Part shown: positions 16,062 through 26,590 of the stretch, one piece after another
Layout: each line of letters begins with the position of its first letter
Numbering within the stretch: the stretch's first letter is position 1
Assembly (NCBI RefSeq): GCF_014697615.1
Contig: NZ_JACJSD010000032.1
Location: forward strand, 1 to 64,000
Direction: 5' to 3'
Source of the DNA: Nostoc sp. FACHB-280
GTDB lineage: Bacteria; Cyanobacteriota; Cyanobacteriia; Cyanobacteriales; Nostocaceae
DNA: 64,000 nt
Program-made: the position numbers and the translations under genes
The notes under the pieces: model-generated
Database searches by the model: none
Told to the model about the DNA's origin: nothing
What the model saw: the letters and a program-made list of their open reading frames with translations, nothing else

Positions 16062-19000
16062 TCAACCCTTCTCCTCAAGCACAATAGTAGACTCAGCAGA
16101 ACGCCCAAATTCTTCTGGTGCGTATTGTAAATGTGCTTCTGCGCCAGGCCAGGTGTATGTACCAGGAGTTACAGAACGGACTAAGTAATGTAGGCTGTAA
16201 ACTCCTGGTTCGAGGTGGTCGGCGTAGGCGATAATGCGATCGCGGTAAATATTACGATAACCAAGTTGCCAACTATCGGCTTTCGCTTGCAGTGCGGCTG
16301 TCGCAGTTTGAAAACTTTGGTCTACGGCTTCAAATCCTGCTGGTAATGGGTCTTTAACTACTATATGGTCTACAGGATGATCGGCGATTATTTCTAAACC
16401 AATATCAAATACTTGTCCACTATCGACAGTTAAGGGTTTATCAACTGCATACATCCCGGTTTTTTGCAGAACTTTTTCTTCTCCGACTTTACTAATTTCT
16501 CTGGTGACACGTAACCCGTTAAATCTGCCTGGTTGGTTGCCTTGCAAGCGATAATTATAGGCAACTAAATAATGTAATTTGCCTTTGCCTGATTTTTGTA
16601 TTATCAAATCATGGCGACCACGGGGTAATTTATCCATTGCCACATTTAGCTGCAAGTTTGGATTTTTGTAACCATCAAAGCGATTTTCACCTAACTTTTG
16701 ACGAGCTAATTGAACTGTAGTGGCAAAATTTGGTGGTGTGGGTTGGAGTTGGCTATATTCTACTAATGCCGTTAAGGCTTGAGCATTATCATAGTTAGTT
16801 TGCCATGTGCCATCGCGGCGTAAACCTAATAGACTTTGGAATAATTTATCGATGACTTCTGGTTTACTTTGTTTGGCAATAAATAACCTTAAAGCTTGTG
16901 CTTGGGCGGTGGTAGATGAATTCATCCATCCCCAACTTTGGGGTAAACTAATTACGGCGTTGCGTCCAGTTTCATAGATATTTTTTTGTAACTGGTTCAA
17001 CATTTGTTGTGATTCATCTTGCCATTCGGGGAATTGCGATAAATACCGCGCTAGTTTGATTTGCGTAACTATATCAAAGTTATTACGTTGCTGATAAATA
17101 TCGCCTAAGAAACTATTGCTTTTATCACCTAATTCTGCTAAAGCAATTAAGGCATTTAATTGCAGTTGATTTTTACAAATTTGTTGTTTACAAAAATCAT
17201 ACTGTCCTGGGTTCGCCAAAACCTTTTGCAGATAATTTTTCAAGCGCGTTAGTGTTGCAGAATCAATAAAACCAGGAAATACTTGATTAGCTTTTACTAA
17301 TGATTCAGCCGAGTATGCAGAAACCCAAGGATCTGATTTTTCTTGTCCTGGATAAGCAGCAAAACCACCATCGGCTATTTGTAATTTTTGCAGTTGGGTA
17401 ATGGCTTGATTTGCTTTTTGGCTAGGATTAAATTCAGCGAATGTTTGACTGTATTGTTTAGCTAAAGTTTGCAGGTTAGCAGCAATAATTAATTGACTGG
17501 CGGCTGGTTCTGCAAAGGGTAAATCATCATCTTCTAAAACTTGTTTGGCTGGTGCTTTAATTTCGGGTATTAATGTACTCGCTAGTTGAATATCTAAACC
17601 GCCTGCTTCGGGGTAGATATTTTTATCAACATTCAGAGGAATTTTAACTTGCTTTTCTGTTACCCCAGTTTCAACAACTTGTTCGGTAATTTCTAGCGGC
17701 TTGACTTCCAAGGGTAATTCAAAAGCATCGGCTGTATTATTTAGTTGAGTGGTGAACCTAACTTTACTTTCGCCAACGCCACCTGCAATCATGGGGAAGC
17801 GATAAGCTTTGGTGGCTGGTTCGGCGTTGGTTTGCAATGAAGTCGTGGTGGGGTTATTTTCCGCAAACTTGACTGTACCGCTAAGTTCACCGTTAATTGA
17901 GAGGTTTCCGTTATTCCCGGTGGTGTTGGTGATTGATAAACCTGCGAAGATGCGATCGCCTGGACGGACAAACTGTGGCAAGATGGCATTAGTTAGCAGT
18001 GGTTTGGTGGTGATAAATGTCGCGTCAGCGTTACCAAAGCGTAAGTTTCCATCGGTAGCGACAGCCATCACCCGCCATGTCGTGAAATCATCCGGTAATT
18101 TAAAGGTTATTTGCGCCTTCCCACTCGCATCAGCTAACACAGAACCATTGTAGTAAGCCAACGCCTGAAAATCTGTACGGACACGGGTATTTGCTGCACC
18201 GACAGAAAAACCACCGCCATAACCCCAGCCTTTAGGCTTCGCTATATCTTGGGGTTGTATCACCACATCAGGACGATTATCGCTGAACCGGGTAGATATT
18301 TGCTGTTCTGCATAAACTGTATCTACCAAGTTTGGCGGACGATAACCAGATAGTTGCAACACCGCTTCATTCACCACCATGACAGTAAATTGTCCTGGGG
18401 TGGGGTTATTTTGGTTGTCTTTTAGTTCTAGTTGTATTGTTTGTTCTGCACCAGGTTCTAAAGATGCTTGCAATGGTGTGACTTGCACCTTTAAATATTT
18501 ATCTTGCAAGTTGACTTTAAAAGGTGAGAAACCAATTTTTACAAGTTTATCTAAACTTCCTGGTTCGACTTGGTTAAGAGGTGCGCCTTGTCTGACTAAT
18601 ACAGCTTCTACTGCTGCATTGGGTAACATTTCTGGGGTGACTTGAAACTGAATTTGGGGTGCGCCTCCCTTAACTTTTGTGACTTGTTGATAAATTGGTT
18701 TGTCTTTAATGACTGCAAAATATAATTCGGCTTCCGGGTAGGGAGATTGAATTAAAGCGGTGGCAGTTTCTCCAGGATTATACTCTTTTTTATCGAGTTT
18801 AACTTCTAGGCGATTTTCATCTTCCGAACTCCAATAAACTGGTGTTTCTCCTGTTGCCCAAATTTGCAAATCTGTCGCCGTTAATTCTTCTTTTGTATCG
18901 CTAAAATTAGCTCTAATTCTGTATGAACCTGATTCGCGTGGTGTTAAAGTTAATATTTGGGGACTCTCAGCAGAAGTAATATCTGTTTGTTCTACTGTTT

Positions 19001-21797
19001 TATATTCCACTTGATTTTTAGCAGTGCGACTTCCTTCTACTAACTGCGTCACACTACTATATTTCATCTGTTGTAATTCTAAATGCACCCGTTGACCTGT
19101 GATGGGTTTTCCTGTAGGTTCAGTCACTATCATTTCTACAGGTAAAGCCTTACCTGCATCAGCAATAAAATTGCTTTTAAGTCCAATTAGTTTGTTACTG
19201 GGTAAAGCGGTAAACTTTTGAGAAGCCGCCACAGATAAATTAGAAACATCTGCAACTTGCACATCTACTTGGTAAGTCATTGGGTAAGGTAAATCTTTCG
19301 CCACCGTTACAGTTTGACTCGTTTTACCACTTGCATCTAACTTGTCGCTAGTTTGCAAAACCTCACTGGTTAACGATGGACTTTCTTCCGGCCAAAACCA
19401 TTGTCTACCAAAACTAAATTCTTCCCAACCTTTAGGGATAAAACTAGTTTGTTGGCGCGTGACAAAATATTTTGCTTCCCCAGCTTCCACAGGCGCACCA
19501 AATAAATAATTACTCGCGGCTTTCGCTTCCACTTTATCGTTAGCTAGGGCAAATTCTTTATCTAAATTAAGTTCAACTTTAAAGTTAGGTGGTTTAAACT
19601 CAGCCACACGAAACTCGCCGGAAATTTCTTGTCCTTTTTTACCTTTACCCTGAATTGTATAGTATCCCAAAGCTTGAGTTTTCTGAATGGGTAACTCTAA
19701 AGAAAATGTCCCAAACTCATTGGTAGTTTTGCCACCTAATTGGGTTTTTTGTCCGTCGGGATTAATTAGAGTTAATTGATAAACAGCGTTTTTATCTTGC
19801 TGGAGAGTCCCATTTTCTAAATAATCAGCAAAACCAGTAAACCAAGCTTTTTCGCCTGGTTGATACAAGTCCCTATCAGAAAAAATTACACCACGAGATT
19901 CTGCTTTAGCTTCTTGCCAACCTGCATCAATACCATAACCAAAAGACCCGCTATATTCTTCGGTTCTGGCAAAAGCCCAATCTTGATTTTCTCGCGCAAT
20001 TACTAATAGTTGTGGTGATTTAGTAAATCTTTGATTATTAGGAAAACACTGCTTTAAATTATCAACTTGTAATCTAAAAGTGCCATTTTCATCAGTTTTA
20101 CCCGTCGTGCAAGGTAAAGCATTACTAGGATATTTTTCCTCTAACTTTGATTGATAAACTTCAATAGCTGCATTCTTAGCTGGTGAACCATCACTCAAAT
20201 GATGCACACGAATTAAACCAGAGTCAGGAAACCATTGACTAAATACACCCAAATTTGTTAATTGAACTAAACCATAAGTTACAGGTTCCCGCCACAATTC
20301 CTTGCCATTATCTTGATATTTATTTGTACGTGCTTGGACTCCATAAGCTAACATCCCTGTCGGACTACCAAGCTTTTCTCTTAGCGGGACATTGACATCA
20401 ACAAGCTGATTCTTTTTAGAGTTGACTTTAAAGCTTTGCCAGGAATTTAGCTGTGGTAATAACTCATTATCATTACCTTTTGGCGAAGCACTATTAAAAT
20501 ACACTAAATCCGTAGGTTGAACTACACGATAAGCGGCTTTATATTTAGATTCTGGTAAATTAACTGTACTAATATTTAACTGTAAATTTTGATTTGAGGG
20601 AAAAATATGTAAATCTGAGGGAACCCAAATATCACCCGCTAAATCACCAGTATTATATTGTAAGGTGACAGGTTTATTTAAAGTCTGACCAAATTTATCT
20701 TTAATATTTGTCCCAATCGTAATTTTATAATTAGTCGCAGGTTCTAAAGCGTAGGGATTAAGAGTCACCAAATTAGATTCTTCTGGAACTTGGAACAGTC
20801 GAGAAATATCTTTTGGTGCTGGGTCAATTTTGATATTATCTTTAACTGAATCTGCCAATAATATATTATTAAATTCTAGCTGCGGACTACCTTTAATAAA
20901 TCTGCCATAAGTTCCGTTAACATCAGGCTGTCCGTAAAAGTTGATGGTTTTAAATTCTAAAGGTGAATAAGTCGCCAACTTACTCACCGACTCTTTATCT
21001 GTAGGTAAGTTACCGTAATTTGGTAATATACCAGGAGAAAACACCAGACGGTAGTTAGTCCCTTTTTCTAAACTTTGCTGGGGTATGAGATTATAAACCC
21101 AATTACGTGCTGAAGGGTCAAAAGTTGCTAAAGGATCTTCACCTTCTGTTGGTTTTTCTTCTTTAGCTAAATCTATATTAAAACTGATATCCTGATTTTT
21201 ACCTTCCGGTACAAGCTTAAGATGTTCTTGTAACGAAGCTAAGTTTAATTCCACATTCGAGGTAAATTGTAGCTTTTGTTTTAAATCTATAGGTTGAATC
21301 TCCGCCTTCTCCACAGGATTCACACCAGGTAAATCAGTCAACTTAATAGGTTCAGTGTTAAAAGTCCAAGCTAAATCTTGATTTAACTTGTGATTTTTTA
21401 AATCTGCCAAACCTGCTTTTAAAGTAACTTGAAACCTTGTCGCTTGGGGTAGTGCCTTATCTGCTTGAAAACCTACCATACGCGGCGTTAAAAAGCGAAA
21501 TTTACCGGGTAAAGGCGGCCATACAGTAAATTTTTGTAATAAATTTTGTTGTTCTGCACTATCTAAATTTTCAACAGGAATTAATGCTTCCTTAAAGCGG
21601 ATGCGAATTTGATTTAAAGGTGTAGCATCACCAATAGGACTAATTTGTTCAATCCAGTCCGGTAACTTTGGTGGCGTGAGGGGAGAAACGGCGGGTAACG
21701 GTTCTTTATTGGAGGATACACCTAATAAACTACAGCCGCTAATGCTGAGTAAAAATGTCAGAATAATAAATAATTGCAGAACAATTTTAATAATCAT
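16062..21797 (-). CDS. Alpha-2-macroglobulin-like lipoprotein without thioester
   Basis: A 1911-residue exported protein with lipobox SISGC (Cys22). It has the bacterial A2M layout: N-terminal beta-sandwich (MG/Big-like) domains including TRFQVTLKAGLADLKNHKLN, then MG domains with SDRDLYQPGEKAWFTGFA, the bait-region-following block FKLPDDFTTWRVMAVATDG (about 1235), an alpha/alpha toroid with repeated Gln-rich helices (1440-1720) and a C-terminal receptor-like domain. The thioester C-x-E-Q is replaced by F1428-A-E-P, so it cannot form the covalent trap; this is known for one of the two bacterial A2M classes. It faces pbpC divergently, echoing the A2M-PBP1C pairing of other bacteria, where both are thought to act in the periplasm. 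Inverted 43-bp repeats flank it. Confidence 0.9.
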   Translation of the reverse strand: MIIKIVLQLFIILTFLLSISGCSLLGVSSNKEPLPAVSPLTPPKLPDWIEQISPIGDATPLNQIRIRFKEALIPVENLDSAEQQNLLQKFTVWPPLPGKFRFLTPRMVGFQADKALPQATRFQVTLKAGLADLKNHKLNQDLAWTFNTEPIKLTDLPGVNPVEKAEIQPIDLKQKLQFTSNVELNLASLQEHLKLVPEGKNQDISFNIDLAKEEKPTEGEDPLATFDPSARNWVYNLIPQQSLEKGTNYRLVFSPGILPNYGNLPTDKESVSKLATYSPLEFKTINFYGQPDVNGTYGRFIKGSPQLEFNNILLADSVKDNIKIDPAPKDISRLFQVPEESNLVTLNPYALEPATNYKITIGTNIKDKFGQTLNKPVTLQYNTGDLAGDIWVPSDLHIFPSNQNLQLNISTVNLPESKYKAAYRVVQPTDLVYFNSASPKGNDNELLPQLNSWQSFKVNSKKNQLVDVNVPLREKLGSPTGMLAYGVQARTNKYQDNGKELWREPVTYGLVQLTNLGVFSQWFPDSGLIRVHHLSDGSPAKNAAIEVYQSKLEEKYPSNALPCTTGKTDENGTFRLQVDNLKQCFPNNQRFTKSPQLLVIARENQDWAFARTEEYSGSFGYGIDAGWQEAKAESRGVIFSDRDLYQPGEKAWFTGFADYLENGTLQQDKNAVYQLTLINPDGQKTQLGGKTTNEFGTFSLELPIQKTQALGYYTIQGKGKKGQEISGEFRVAEFKPPNFKVELNLDKEFALANDKVEAKAASNYLFGAPVEAGEAKYFVTRQQTSFIPKGWEEFSFGRQWFWPEESPSLTSEVLQTSDKLDASGKTSQTVTVAKDLPYPMTYQVDVQVADVSNLSVAASQKFTALPSNKLIGLKSNFIADAGKALPVEMIVTEPTGKPITGQRVHLELQQMKYSSVTQLVEGSRTAKNQVEYKTVEQTDITSAESPQILTLTPRESGSYRIRANFSDTKEELTATDLQIWATGETPVYWSSEDENRLEVKLDKKEYNPGETATALIQSPYPEAELYFAVIKDKPIYQQVTKVKGGAPQIQFQVTPEMLPNAAVEAVLVRQGAPLNQVEPGSLDKLVKIGFSPFKVNLQDKYLKVQVTPLQASLEPGAEQTIQLELKDNQNNPTPGQFTVMVVNEAVLQLSGYRPPNLVDTVYAEQQISTRFSDNRPDVVIQPQDIAKPKGWGYGGGFSVGAANTRVRTDFQALAYYNGSVLADASGKAQITFKLPDDFTTWRVMAVATDGNLRFGNADATFITTKPLLTNAILPQFVRPGDRIFAGLSITNTTGNNGNLSINGELSGTVKFAENNPTTTSLQTNAEPATKAYRFPMIAGGVGESKVRFTTQLNNTADAFELPLEVKPLEITEQVVETGVTEKQVKIPLNVDKNIYPEAGGLDIQLASTLIPEIKAPAKQVLEDDDLPFAEPAASQLIIAANLQTLAKQYSQTFAEFNPSQKANQAITQLQKLQIADGGFAAYPGQEKSDPWVSAYSAESLVKANQVFPGFIDSATLTRLKNYLQKVLANPGQYDFCKQQICKNQLQLNALIALAELGDKSNSFLGDIYQQRNNFDIVTQIKLARYLSQFPEWQDESQQMLNQLQKNIYETGRNAVISLPQSWGWMNSSTTAQAQALRLFIAKQSKPEVIDKLFQSLLGLRRDGTWQTNYDNAQALTALVEYSQLQPTPPNFATTVQLARQKLGENRFDGYKNPNLQLNVAMDKLPRGRHDLIIQKSGKGKLHYLVAYNYRLQGNQPGRFNGLRVTREISKVGEEKVLQKTGMYAVDKPLTVDSGQVFDIGLEIIADHPVDHIVVKDPLPAGFEAVDQSFQTATAALQAKADSWQLGYRNIYRDRIIAYADHLEPGVYSLHYLVRSVTPGTYTWPGAEAHLQYAPEEFGRSAESTIVLEEKG

Positions 21798-21833
21798 ATT
21801 AAATCACTTTAAATCTTTTCTTTCTTTGCGTTC

Positions 21834-21876
21834 TACCCTGCGGGAAGCCGCTAACGCGTCTATGTGTCCTTTGCGG
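21834..21876. repeat. Dispersed 43-bp repeat, copy B (5' of the A2M-like gene)
   Basis: Inverted, nearly identical copy of 15951-15993. It sits between the A2M-like gene and pbpC, in the shared promoter region. Confidence 0.8.
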
Positions 21877-21941
21877 TTCGTTAAAAAGTCTTGAATTTAT
21901 CCATGTTTTGGCTAAGACTTGCCTATAAACGAACCGCAAAG
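21869..21941. repeat. Hairpin-forming inverted repeat in the A2M-pbpC intergenic region
   Basis: CTTTGCGGTTCGTT (21869-21882) is perfectly complementary to AACGAACCGCAAAG (21928-21941), a 14-bp stem with a 45-base loop. The left arm overlaps the 43-bp repeat copy B, so the repeat family may be a larger palindromic element. Confidence 0.7.
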
Positions 21942-22148
21942 AGCGCAAAGGACACAAAGGAAGAGAAGAGAGAAGAGAGAGGAACTCGGTATACAATGGA
22001 TAACCAATTTAATGTAGCCATTTCCAAAAATCACTACAATTCTTAATTTAAATTGGTATAAATTGTTAAGTCTTTGCAATATTACCTGATCAAAGAATAG
22101 CGATCGCGTCAAAATTAAAGTAGTTTTTACTATCCAGGGGAGTCTCTG

Positions 22149-24470
22149 ATGAGACTAAGTAGGCGGCTCATCCGAAAGTCAAAATTCTTCTTAGCTATTG
22201 TATTTGTCTGCCTAGTGGTGCGGCTACTGCCATATTTTGCGCCTATTAATACCGCAGACATCGCCCAAAATCAGTTAGCTTTGGAATTTAGCGATCGCAA
22301 TGGGCTACCATTAGGAACAATCCTCACCCGTGACCAAGAACATACCGCCGTTGTACCCTTAAATCAAGTTTCTCCCCAATTTATCAACGCCATTATCGCC
22401 GCCGAAGATAGCAGTTTCTACCATCATGGCGCGTTGGATATCAAAGCCATTATCCGCGCCATCAACCAAGCCATTCACGCCAAACAAATAGTCTCCGGTG
22501 CTTCCACAATTACTATGCAGTTAGCACGGATGTTAGAACCATCCACCCGCAACTTGTCAGGGAAATTGCAAGAAATTTGGTTAGCTTGGCGGTTAGCGGC
22601 GGGAATGAATAAAGATGAAATTCTGGCTGCATATATCAACCGTCTGCCAATGGGCGGCAATATATATGGTGTAGAAGCCGCATCCCGCACTTATTTTTCT
22701 ACTCCCGCCAGTGAGTTAAATCTTGCCCAGGCTAGTCTTTTGGCTGCTATTCCTAATAATCCCACCTACTTTGACCCGTTACAACATTGGGATAGACTCA
22801 AACAACGTCAGAAATACGTCCTCAACCGGATGGTACAGGATGGTTATATCACTCAGCAAATAGCCGACAAAACCCAAACCGAAAAGGTAGTTTTTCAGTC
22901 TCGCCAACGGGGAATTATCGCTGCACCTCATTTCTTGTTTTGGTTAGCACATCAAATGCAGATCCCCTCAACATCTAGCGGTGTTCCCCCCTTTTTAAGG
23001 GGGGTTAGGGGGGATCATCTCATCCAAACCACCATCGACAAGCCATTACAACAATTCGTCGAAGCCCAAGCACAGCAAGTCATCTCCAACCTCGCCGCTA
23101 ACAATGTCCACGATGCAGCAGCTTTGGTAATTGACAACCACACAGGCGAAGTTTTAGCTTACGTCGGTTCACCTGATTATTTCAACGAAGCCAAACTTGG
23201 ACGCAACGATGGCGTACAAGCCCTACGTCAACCAGGTTCTACCCTCAAACCCTTTGTCTATGAGTTGGCGTTAGAAAAAAAACTGATTCGCCCAAACACC
23301 ATCCTGGCTGATGTCCCCGCCCACTACGCCATCCCTGGGGCGAAACTGTATAGCCCTACAGATTATACTCAACGCTTTCTCGGCCCGGTGCGGGTGCGGA
23401 TAGCTTTAGCCAATTCTTTAAATGTGCCAGCTGTGAGAGTATTAGAGAAAATTGGCGTACCGAATTTTTTAGCACGTCTGCATGAATTAGGCTTTACTCA
23501 CCTGAATCAAACCTCAGAATATTACGGTTTGGGTTTAACTCTCGGTAGTGGGGAAGTTACGTTATGGGAACTTGCTCAAGCTTACGTCACAATGGCGAGA
23601 CAAGGACAAAGTATCCCACTTGTGCCTACTATTCCCCACTCCCCACTCCCCGGTTTACTGAGCGAAGTCGAAGTAAACGCCCCTAACCAAACAACATGGC
23701 AACTGATTACTGATATATTGAGCGATCGCCACGCCCGTGCCACTGCTTTTGGTGTAGACTCAGTATTAAACTTGCCCTTCCCCGCCGCCGTCAAAACTGG
23801 TACTTCTTCCAACTTCCGTGATACTTGGACTGTTGGCTTTACTACCGACTACACCGTTGCAACTTGGGTAGGAAATTTCAACGGCGAACCAATGCGTCAA
23901 GTATCTGGTGTTATGGGTGCAGCACCTTTGTGGAACCGTATTATGTTGCACCTGCATGAAAACCAAGAACCCGCAGCGTTTACAGTTCCCCAAGGATTAA
24001 TTCAACTCCCTATATGTGCAAACTCTGGTTTACGCCCCACACCAGACTGTAACTCTGTTGTACAAGAGTATTTTTACCCAGAAGATAAAATTGCTTACGC
24101 AACTCAAGACAAGTTTAATTTACCACCCGAATATAATGATTGGTTAGCCAAGCAGCAATCAAATTTTGTTTCTAGTAATTTACGCATTGTCTCGCCCCAA
24201 AATGGTGATTTGTACTTACTCTATCCTGGTACAGAAGGACAGCAAAAATTAGAATTTAAACTAGCCGGAAATCCATCCTCTGTTGAGTGGCGATTGAATG
24301 GAGAACAACTAGATACACAATCAACTAATTTATTTTGGTATCTGCGTCCGGGAAACTGGAATTTAGAAGCGCAAAGTGGAGACTCTAGAGATAAAGTGAA
24401 TTTTCACGTAGAATTAGCCAAAATTCGACCAACAAAGCGGGGTTTTTCAGTTGTTAATTCTCAGAGATAA
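22149..24470 (+). CDS. pbpC: Penicillin-binding protein 1C, peptidoglycan glycosyltransferase/transpeptidase
   Basis: A 773-residue membrane-anchored bifunctional enzyme. After an N-terminal membrane segment (14-30) comes the GT51 glycosyltransferase domain (AAEDSSFYHHGALD, about 80-93; QLARMLEP), then the transpeptidase with S364-T-L-K367, S423-L-N425 and K549-T-G-T-S, and a C-terminal PBP1C-type domain (LRIVSPQNGDLYLLYPG). GGGGAG 8 bases before the ATG fixes the start. Divergent from the A2M-like gene. Odd: residues about 271-289 are encoded by a dispersed C/T/G-rich palindromic repeat inserted in frame, and residues about 495-512 by another. Both are in linker regions, so activity may be kept. 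Confidence 0.92.
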   Translation: MRLSRRLIRKSKFFLAIVFVCLVVRLLPYFAPINTADIAQNQLALEFSDRNGLPLGTILTRDQEHTAVVPLNQVSPQFINAIIAAEDSSFYHHGALDIKAIIRAINQAIHAKQIVSGASTITMQLARMLEPSTRNLSGKLQEIWLAWRLAAGMNKDEILAAYINRLPMGGNIYGVEAASRTYFSTPASELNLAQASLLAAIPNNPTYFDPLQHWDRLKQRQKYVLNRMVQDGYITQQIADKTQTEKVVFQSRQRGIIAAPHFLFWLAHQMQIPSTSSGVPPFLRGVRGDHLIQTTIDKPLQQFVEAQAQQVISNLAANNVHDAAALVIDNHTGEVLAYVGSPDYFNEAKLGRNDGVQALRQPGSTLKPFVYELALEKKLIRPNTILADVPAHYAIPGAKLYSPTDYTQRFLGPVRVRIALANSLNVPAVRVLEKIGVPNFLARLHELGFTHLNQTSEYYGLGLTLGSGEVTLWELAQAYVTMARQGQSIPLVPTIPHSPLPGLLSEVEVNAPNQTTWQLITDILSDRHARATAFGVDSVLNLPFPAAVKTGTSSNFRDTWTVGFTTDYTVATWVGNFNGEPMRQVSGVMGAAPLWNRIMLHLHENQEPAAFTVPQGLIQLPICANSGLRPTPDCNSVVQEYFYPEDKIAYATQDKFNLPPEYNDWLAKQQSNFVSSNLRIVSPQNGDLYLLYPGTEGQQKLEFKLAGNPSSVEWRLNGEQLDTQSTNLFWYLRPGNWNLEAQSGDSRDKVNFHVELAKIRPTKRGFSVVNSQR
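22961..23016. repeat. Dispersed palindromic repeat inserted in frame in pbpC
   Basis: From GATC at 22961 to GATC at 23016, with the CCCCCCTTTTTAAGGGGGG core also seen in the intergenic element at 4726-4801. It adds about 18 residues (IPSTSSGVPPFLRGVRGD) between the glycosyltransferase and transpeptidase domains. Confidence 0.8.
23653..23678. repeat. Second small hairpin repeat inside pbpC
   Basis: GTTTACT...AGTAAAC arms enclose GAGCGAAGTCGA, related to the repeat at 11648-11667. It follows a CCCCACT tandem run at 23634-23650 and adds residues of the type PGLLSEVEVNAP. Confidence 0.65.
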
Positions 24471-24694
24471 ACATGGTGGCTGAGTATATCATAAAACTGC
24501 ATAAAAATAGCTAATGTTGTCTATAGCAATTCTTAAATTATGCGGAAGAAATCAGATACTCCACTTCTCAAAGAATTTGGGTATCTAACATATTTAATTT
24601 GTGAAAATTAAATATATTTGTCATCGTTCATCTTGAGTAAAGATTTGGGAATACTAAGTTTACCTAAGTTAATACAGCACTAGCAATCTCTGGC

Positions 24695-26581
24695 ATGATA
24701 TTGGCGTTTGTTCCCTATTCCATTTACGTGACTGGGTTTATTCCACATGGACATTGTTATCTCTGGAAACCCGAACTTATATGGCTGAATATTATTTCTG
24801 ATACTGCGATCGCCTTAGCTTATTATTCCATACCTCTGTTATTAATTTACTTTATATCCAAACGTCAAGATGTTCCCTTTAATGGAGTATTTCTGTTATT
24901 TGGGGTTTTTATCTTGGCTTGTGGTAGTGGACATTTAATAGATATTTGGACACTGTGGCATCCTGATTATTGGGCTTCATCAATTTTAAAAGCCTTTACA
25001 GCAATTATCTCAATATATACAGCCTTTGCTTTAATTTATCTCATGCCACAAGCTCTGACTCTGCCCACTCCAGCGCAGTTAGAAGCTATCAATAAAGTGC
25101 TTAAAAGTGAAATCATTGAGCGTAAACGTATCGAACAAGAACTACGCCGTGCTGAAGAAGTTGCTAAAAATTCTAGCCAAGCCAAGAGTGAATTTCTTGC
25201 TAATATGAGCCATGAATTACGCACACCACTCAACGGTATTCTTGGCTATACACAAATTTTACAACGCACAGAAAAATTGAGTGAAAAAGGTAGTAAAGGT
25301 GTCGGGGTAATTTATCAGTGTGGCTCTCATTTATTAACCATGATTAATGAGATTTTAGATTTATCTAAAATCGAAGCCAGAAAACTAGAATTAAATCCAA
25401 TTGATTTTTATTTACCTGCATTTTTAGATAGCATCAGTGAAATTTGTCGTATCCGAGCCGAACAAAAAGTTATTAAATTTTATCTATTATTTGACCCAGA
25501 TTTACCCATAGGTATTCAGGCTGATGAACAACGCTTGCGACAAGTTTTGATTAATTTGCTGGGTAATGCCATTAAATTTACTCAACAAGGCAGTGTTACC
25601 TTTAAAGTTAGAGTTATTAACCAAACCATTAATAATGAAGGTAAAGTAATCTATAAGCTCCGGTTTGAAGTGATAGATACTGGCACAGGTATTGCACCTG
25701 AGCAAATAGAAAAAATATTTGTACCGTTTGAACAAGCAGGAAATCAGAAACTACAAACAGAAGGTACAGGTTTAGGACTGGCCATCAGCCAAAAAATTAT
25801 TTCGTTGATGGGTAGTCAAATTCAAGTAGAAAGTGAATTTGGCAAAGGCAGTACTTTTTGGTTTGAAGTAGAATCACCAGAATCTAAAGATTGGGCGAAA
25901 GTTTCTAGAGTTGTTGAACAGGGAATTATTATCGGTTATCAAGGAGAAAAACGCTCAATTTTGATGGTGGATGATAAATGGGAAAATCGCTCAGTGATTG
26001 TCAATTTATTAGAACCAGTGGGGTTTGATGTCATAGAAGCTACTCATGGAAAAGAAGCATGGGAAAAAATCAACACTCATCAACCAGACTTGATAATTAC
26101 TGATTTAGTCATGCCTGTAATGAATGGTTTTGAGTTGATTAAAAGTTTGCGTCAGTCTAGTCAATTTGCCGAAATACCTGCGATCGCTTCTTCTGCCAGT
26201 GTCTTTGCAATTGATGAATATAAAAGTATTGATATGGGTGCAAATGCCTTTATCCCCAAGCCGATAGAAGCAGAAACACTGCTAGAGTTATTACGAAAAT
26301 TTCTGCAACTAGAATGGTTATACGACAATCAGCCAAACACCACAAAACCAAATAATACAAATACTTCAGATGCTTTAGATAATTTTATTCTGCCTGCCAA
26401 AGAGGTTTTAGAGCAATTCTTAGCACTCACTCAAGATGGCGATATTCAAAACATTTTAGAATTAGCGGAACAACTCGCTTCACAGCAGCAGTTCCATACC
26501 TTTACTAATCAAATTATCCAGTTAGCCAAAAATTTTCAACTCAAACGGTTGGAAACTTTTATTCAACAACAAATTAGTTAA
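24695..26581 (+). CDS. Ethylene-receptor-like hybrid histidine kinase
   Basis: A 628-residue sensor. Three N-terminal membrane helices (about 30-125) form an ethylene-binding domain: D36, Y43, I73, C76 and H80 match plant ETR1 Asp25, Tyr32, Ile62, Cys65 and His69 with a constant offset of 11. Cys and His bind the copper cofactor in ETR1. A coiled coil leads to HisKA with H173 ([12 protein letters not shown]), an ATPase domain (N-box [17 protein letters not shown]) and a receiver domain with D470. A helical C-terminal tail follows. Unlike Synechocystis Etr1 there is no PAS or GAF domain, as far as I recall that protein. It precedes a REC-kinase gene by 9 bp, so both form an operon. Copper-dependent ethylene sensing is inferred from residues alone. 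Confidence 0.88.
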   Translation: MILAFVPYSIYVTGFIPHGHCYLWKPELIWLNIISDTAIALAYYSIPLLLIYFISKRQDVPFNGVFLLFGVFILACGSGHLIDIWTLWHPDYWASSILKAFTAIISIYTAFALIYLMPQALTLPTPAQLEAINKVLKSEIIERKRIEQELRRAEEVAKNSSQAKSEFLANMSHELRTPLNGILGYTQILQRTEKLSEKGSKGVGVIYQCGSHLLTMINEILDLSKIEARKLELNPIDFYLPAFLDSISEICRIRAEQKVIKFYLLFDPDLPIGIQADEQRLRQVLINLLGNAIKFTQQGSVTFKVRVINQTINNEGKVIYKLRFEVIDTGTGIAPEQIEKIFVPFEQAGNQKLQTEGTGLGLAISQKIISLMGSQIQVESEFGKGSTFWFEVESPESKDWAKVSRVVEQGIIIGYQGEKRSILMVDDKWENRSVIVNLLEPVGFDVIEATHGKEAWEKINTHQPDLIITDLVMPVMNGFELIKSLRQSSQFAEIPAIASSASVFAIDEYKSIDMGANAFIPKPIEAETLLELLRKFLQLEWLYDNQPNTTKPNNTNTSDALDNFILPAKEVLEQFLALTQDGDIQNILELAEQLASQQQFHTFTNQIIQLAKNFQLKRLETFIQQQIS

Positions 26582-26590
26582 AACAGCATC

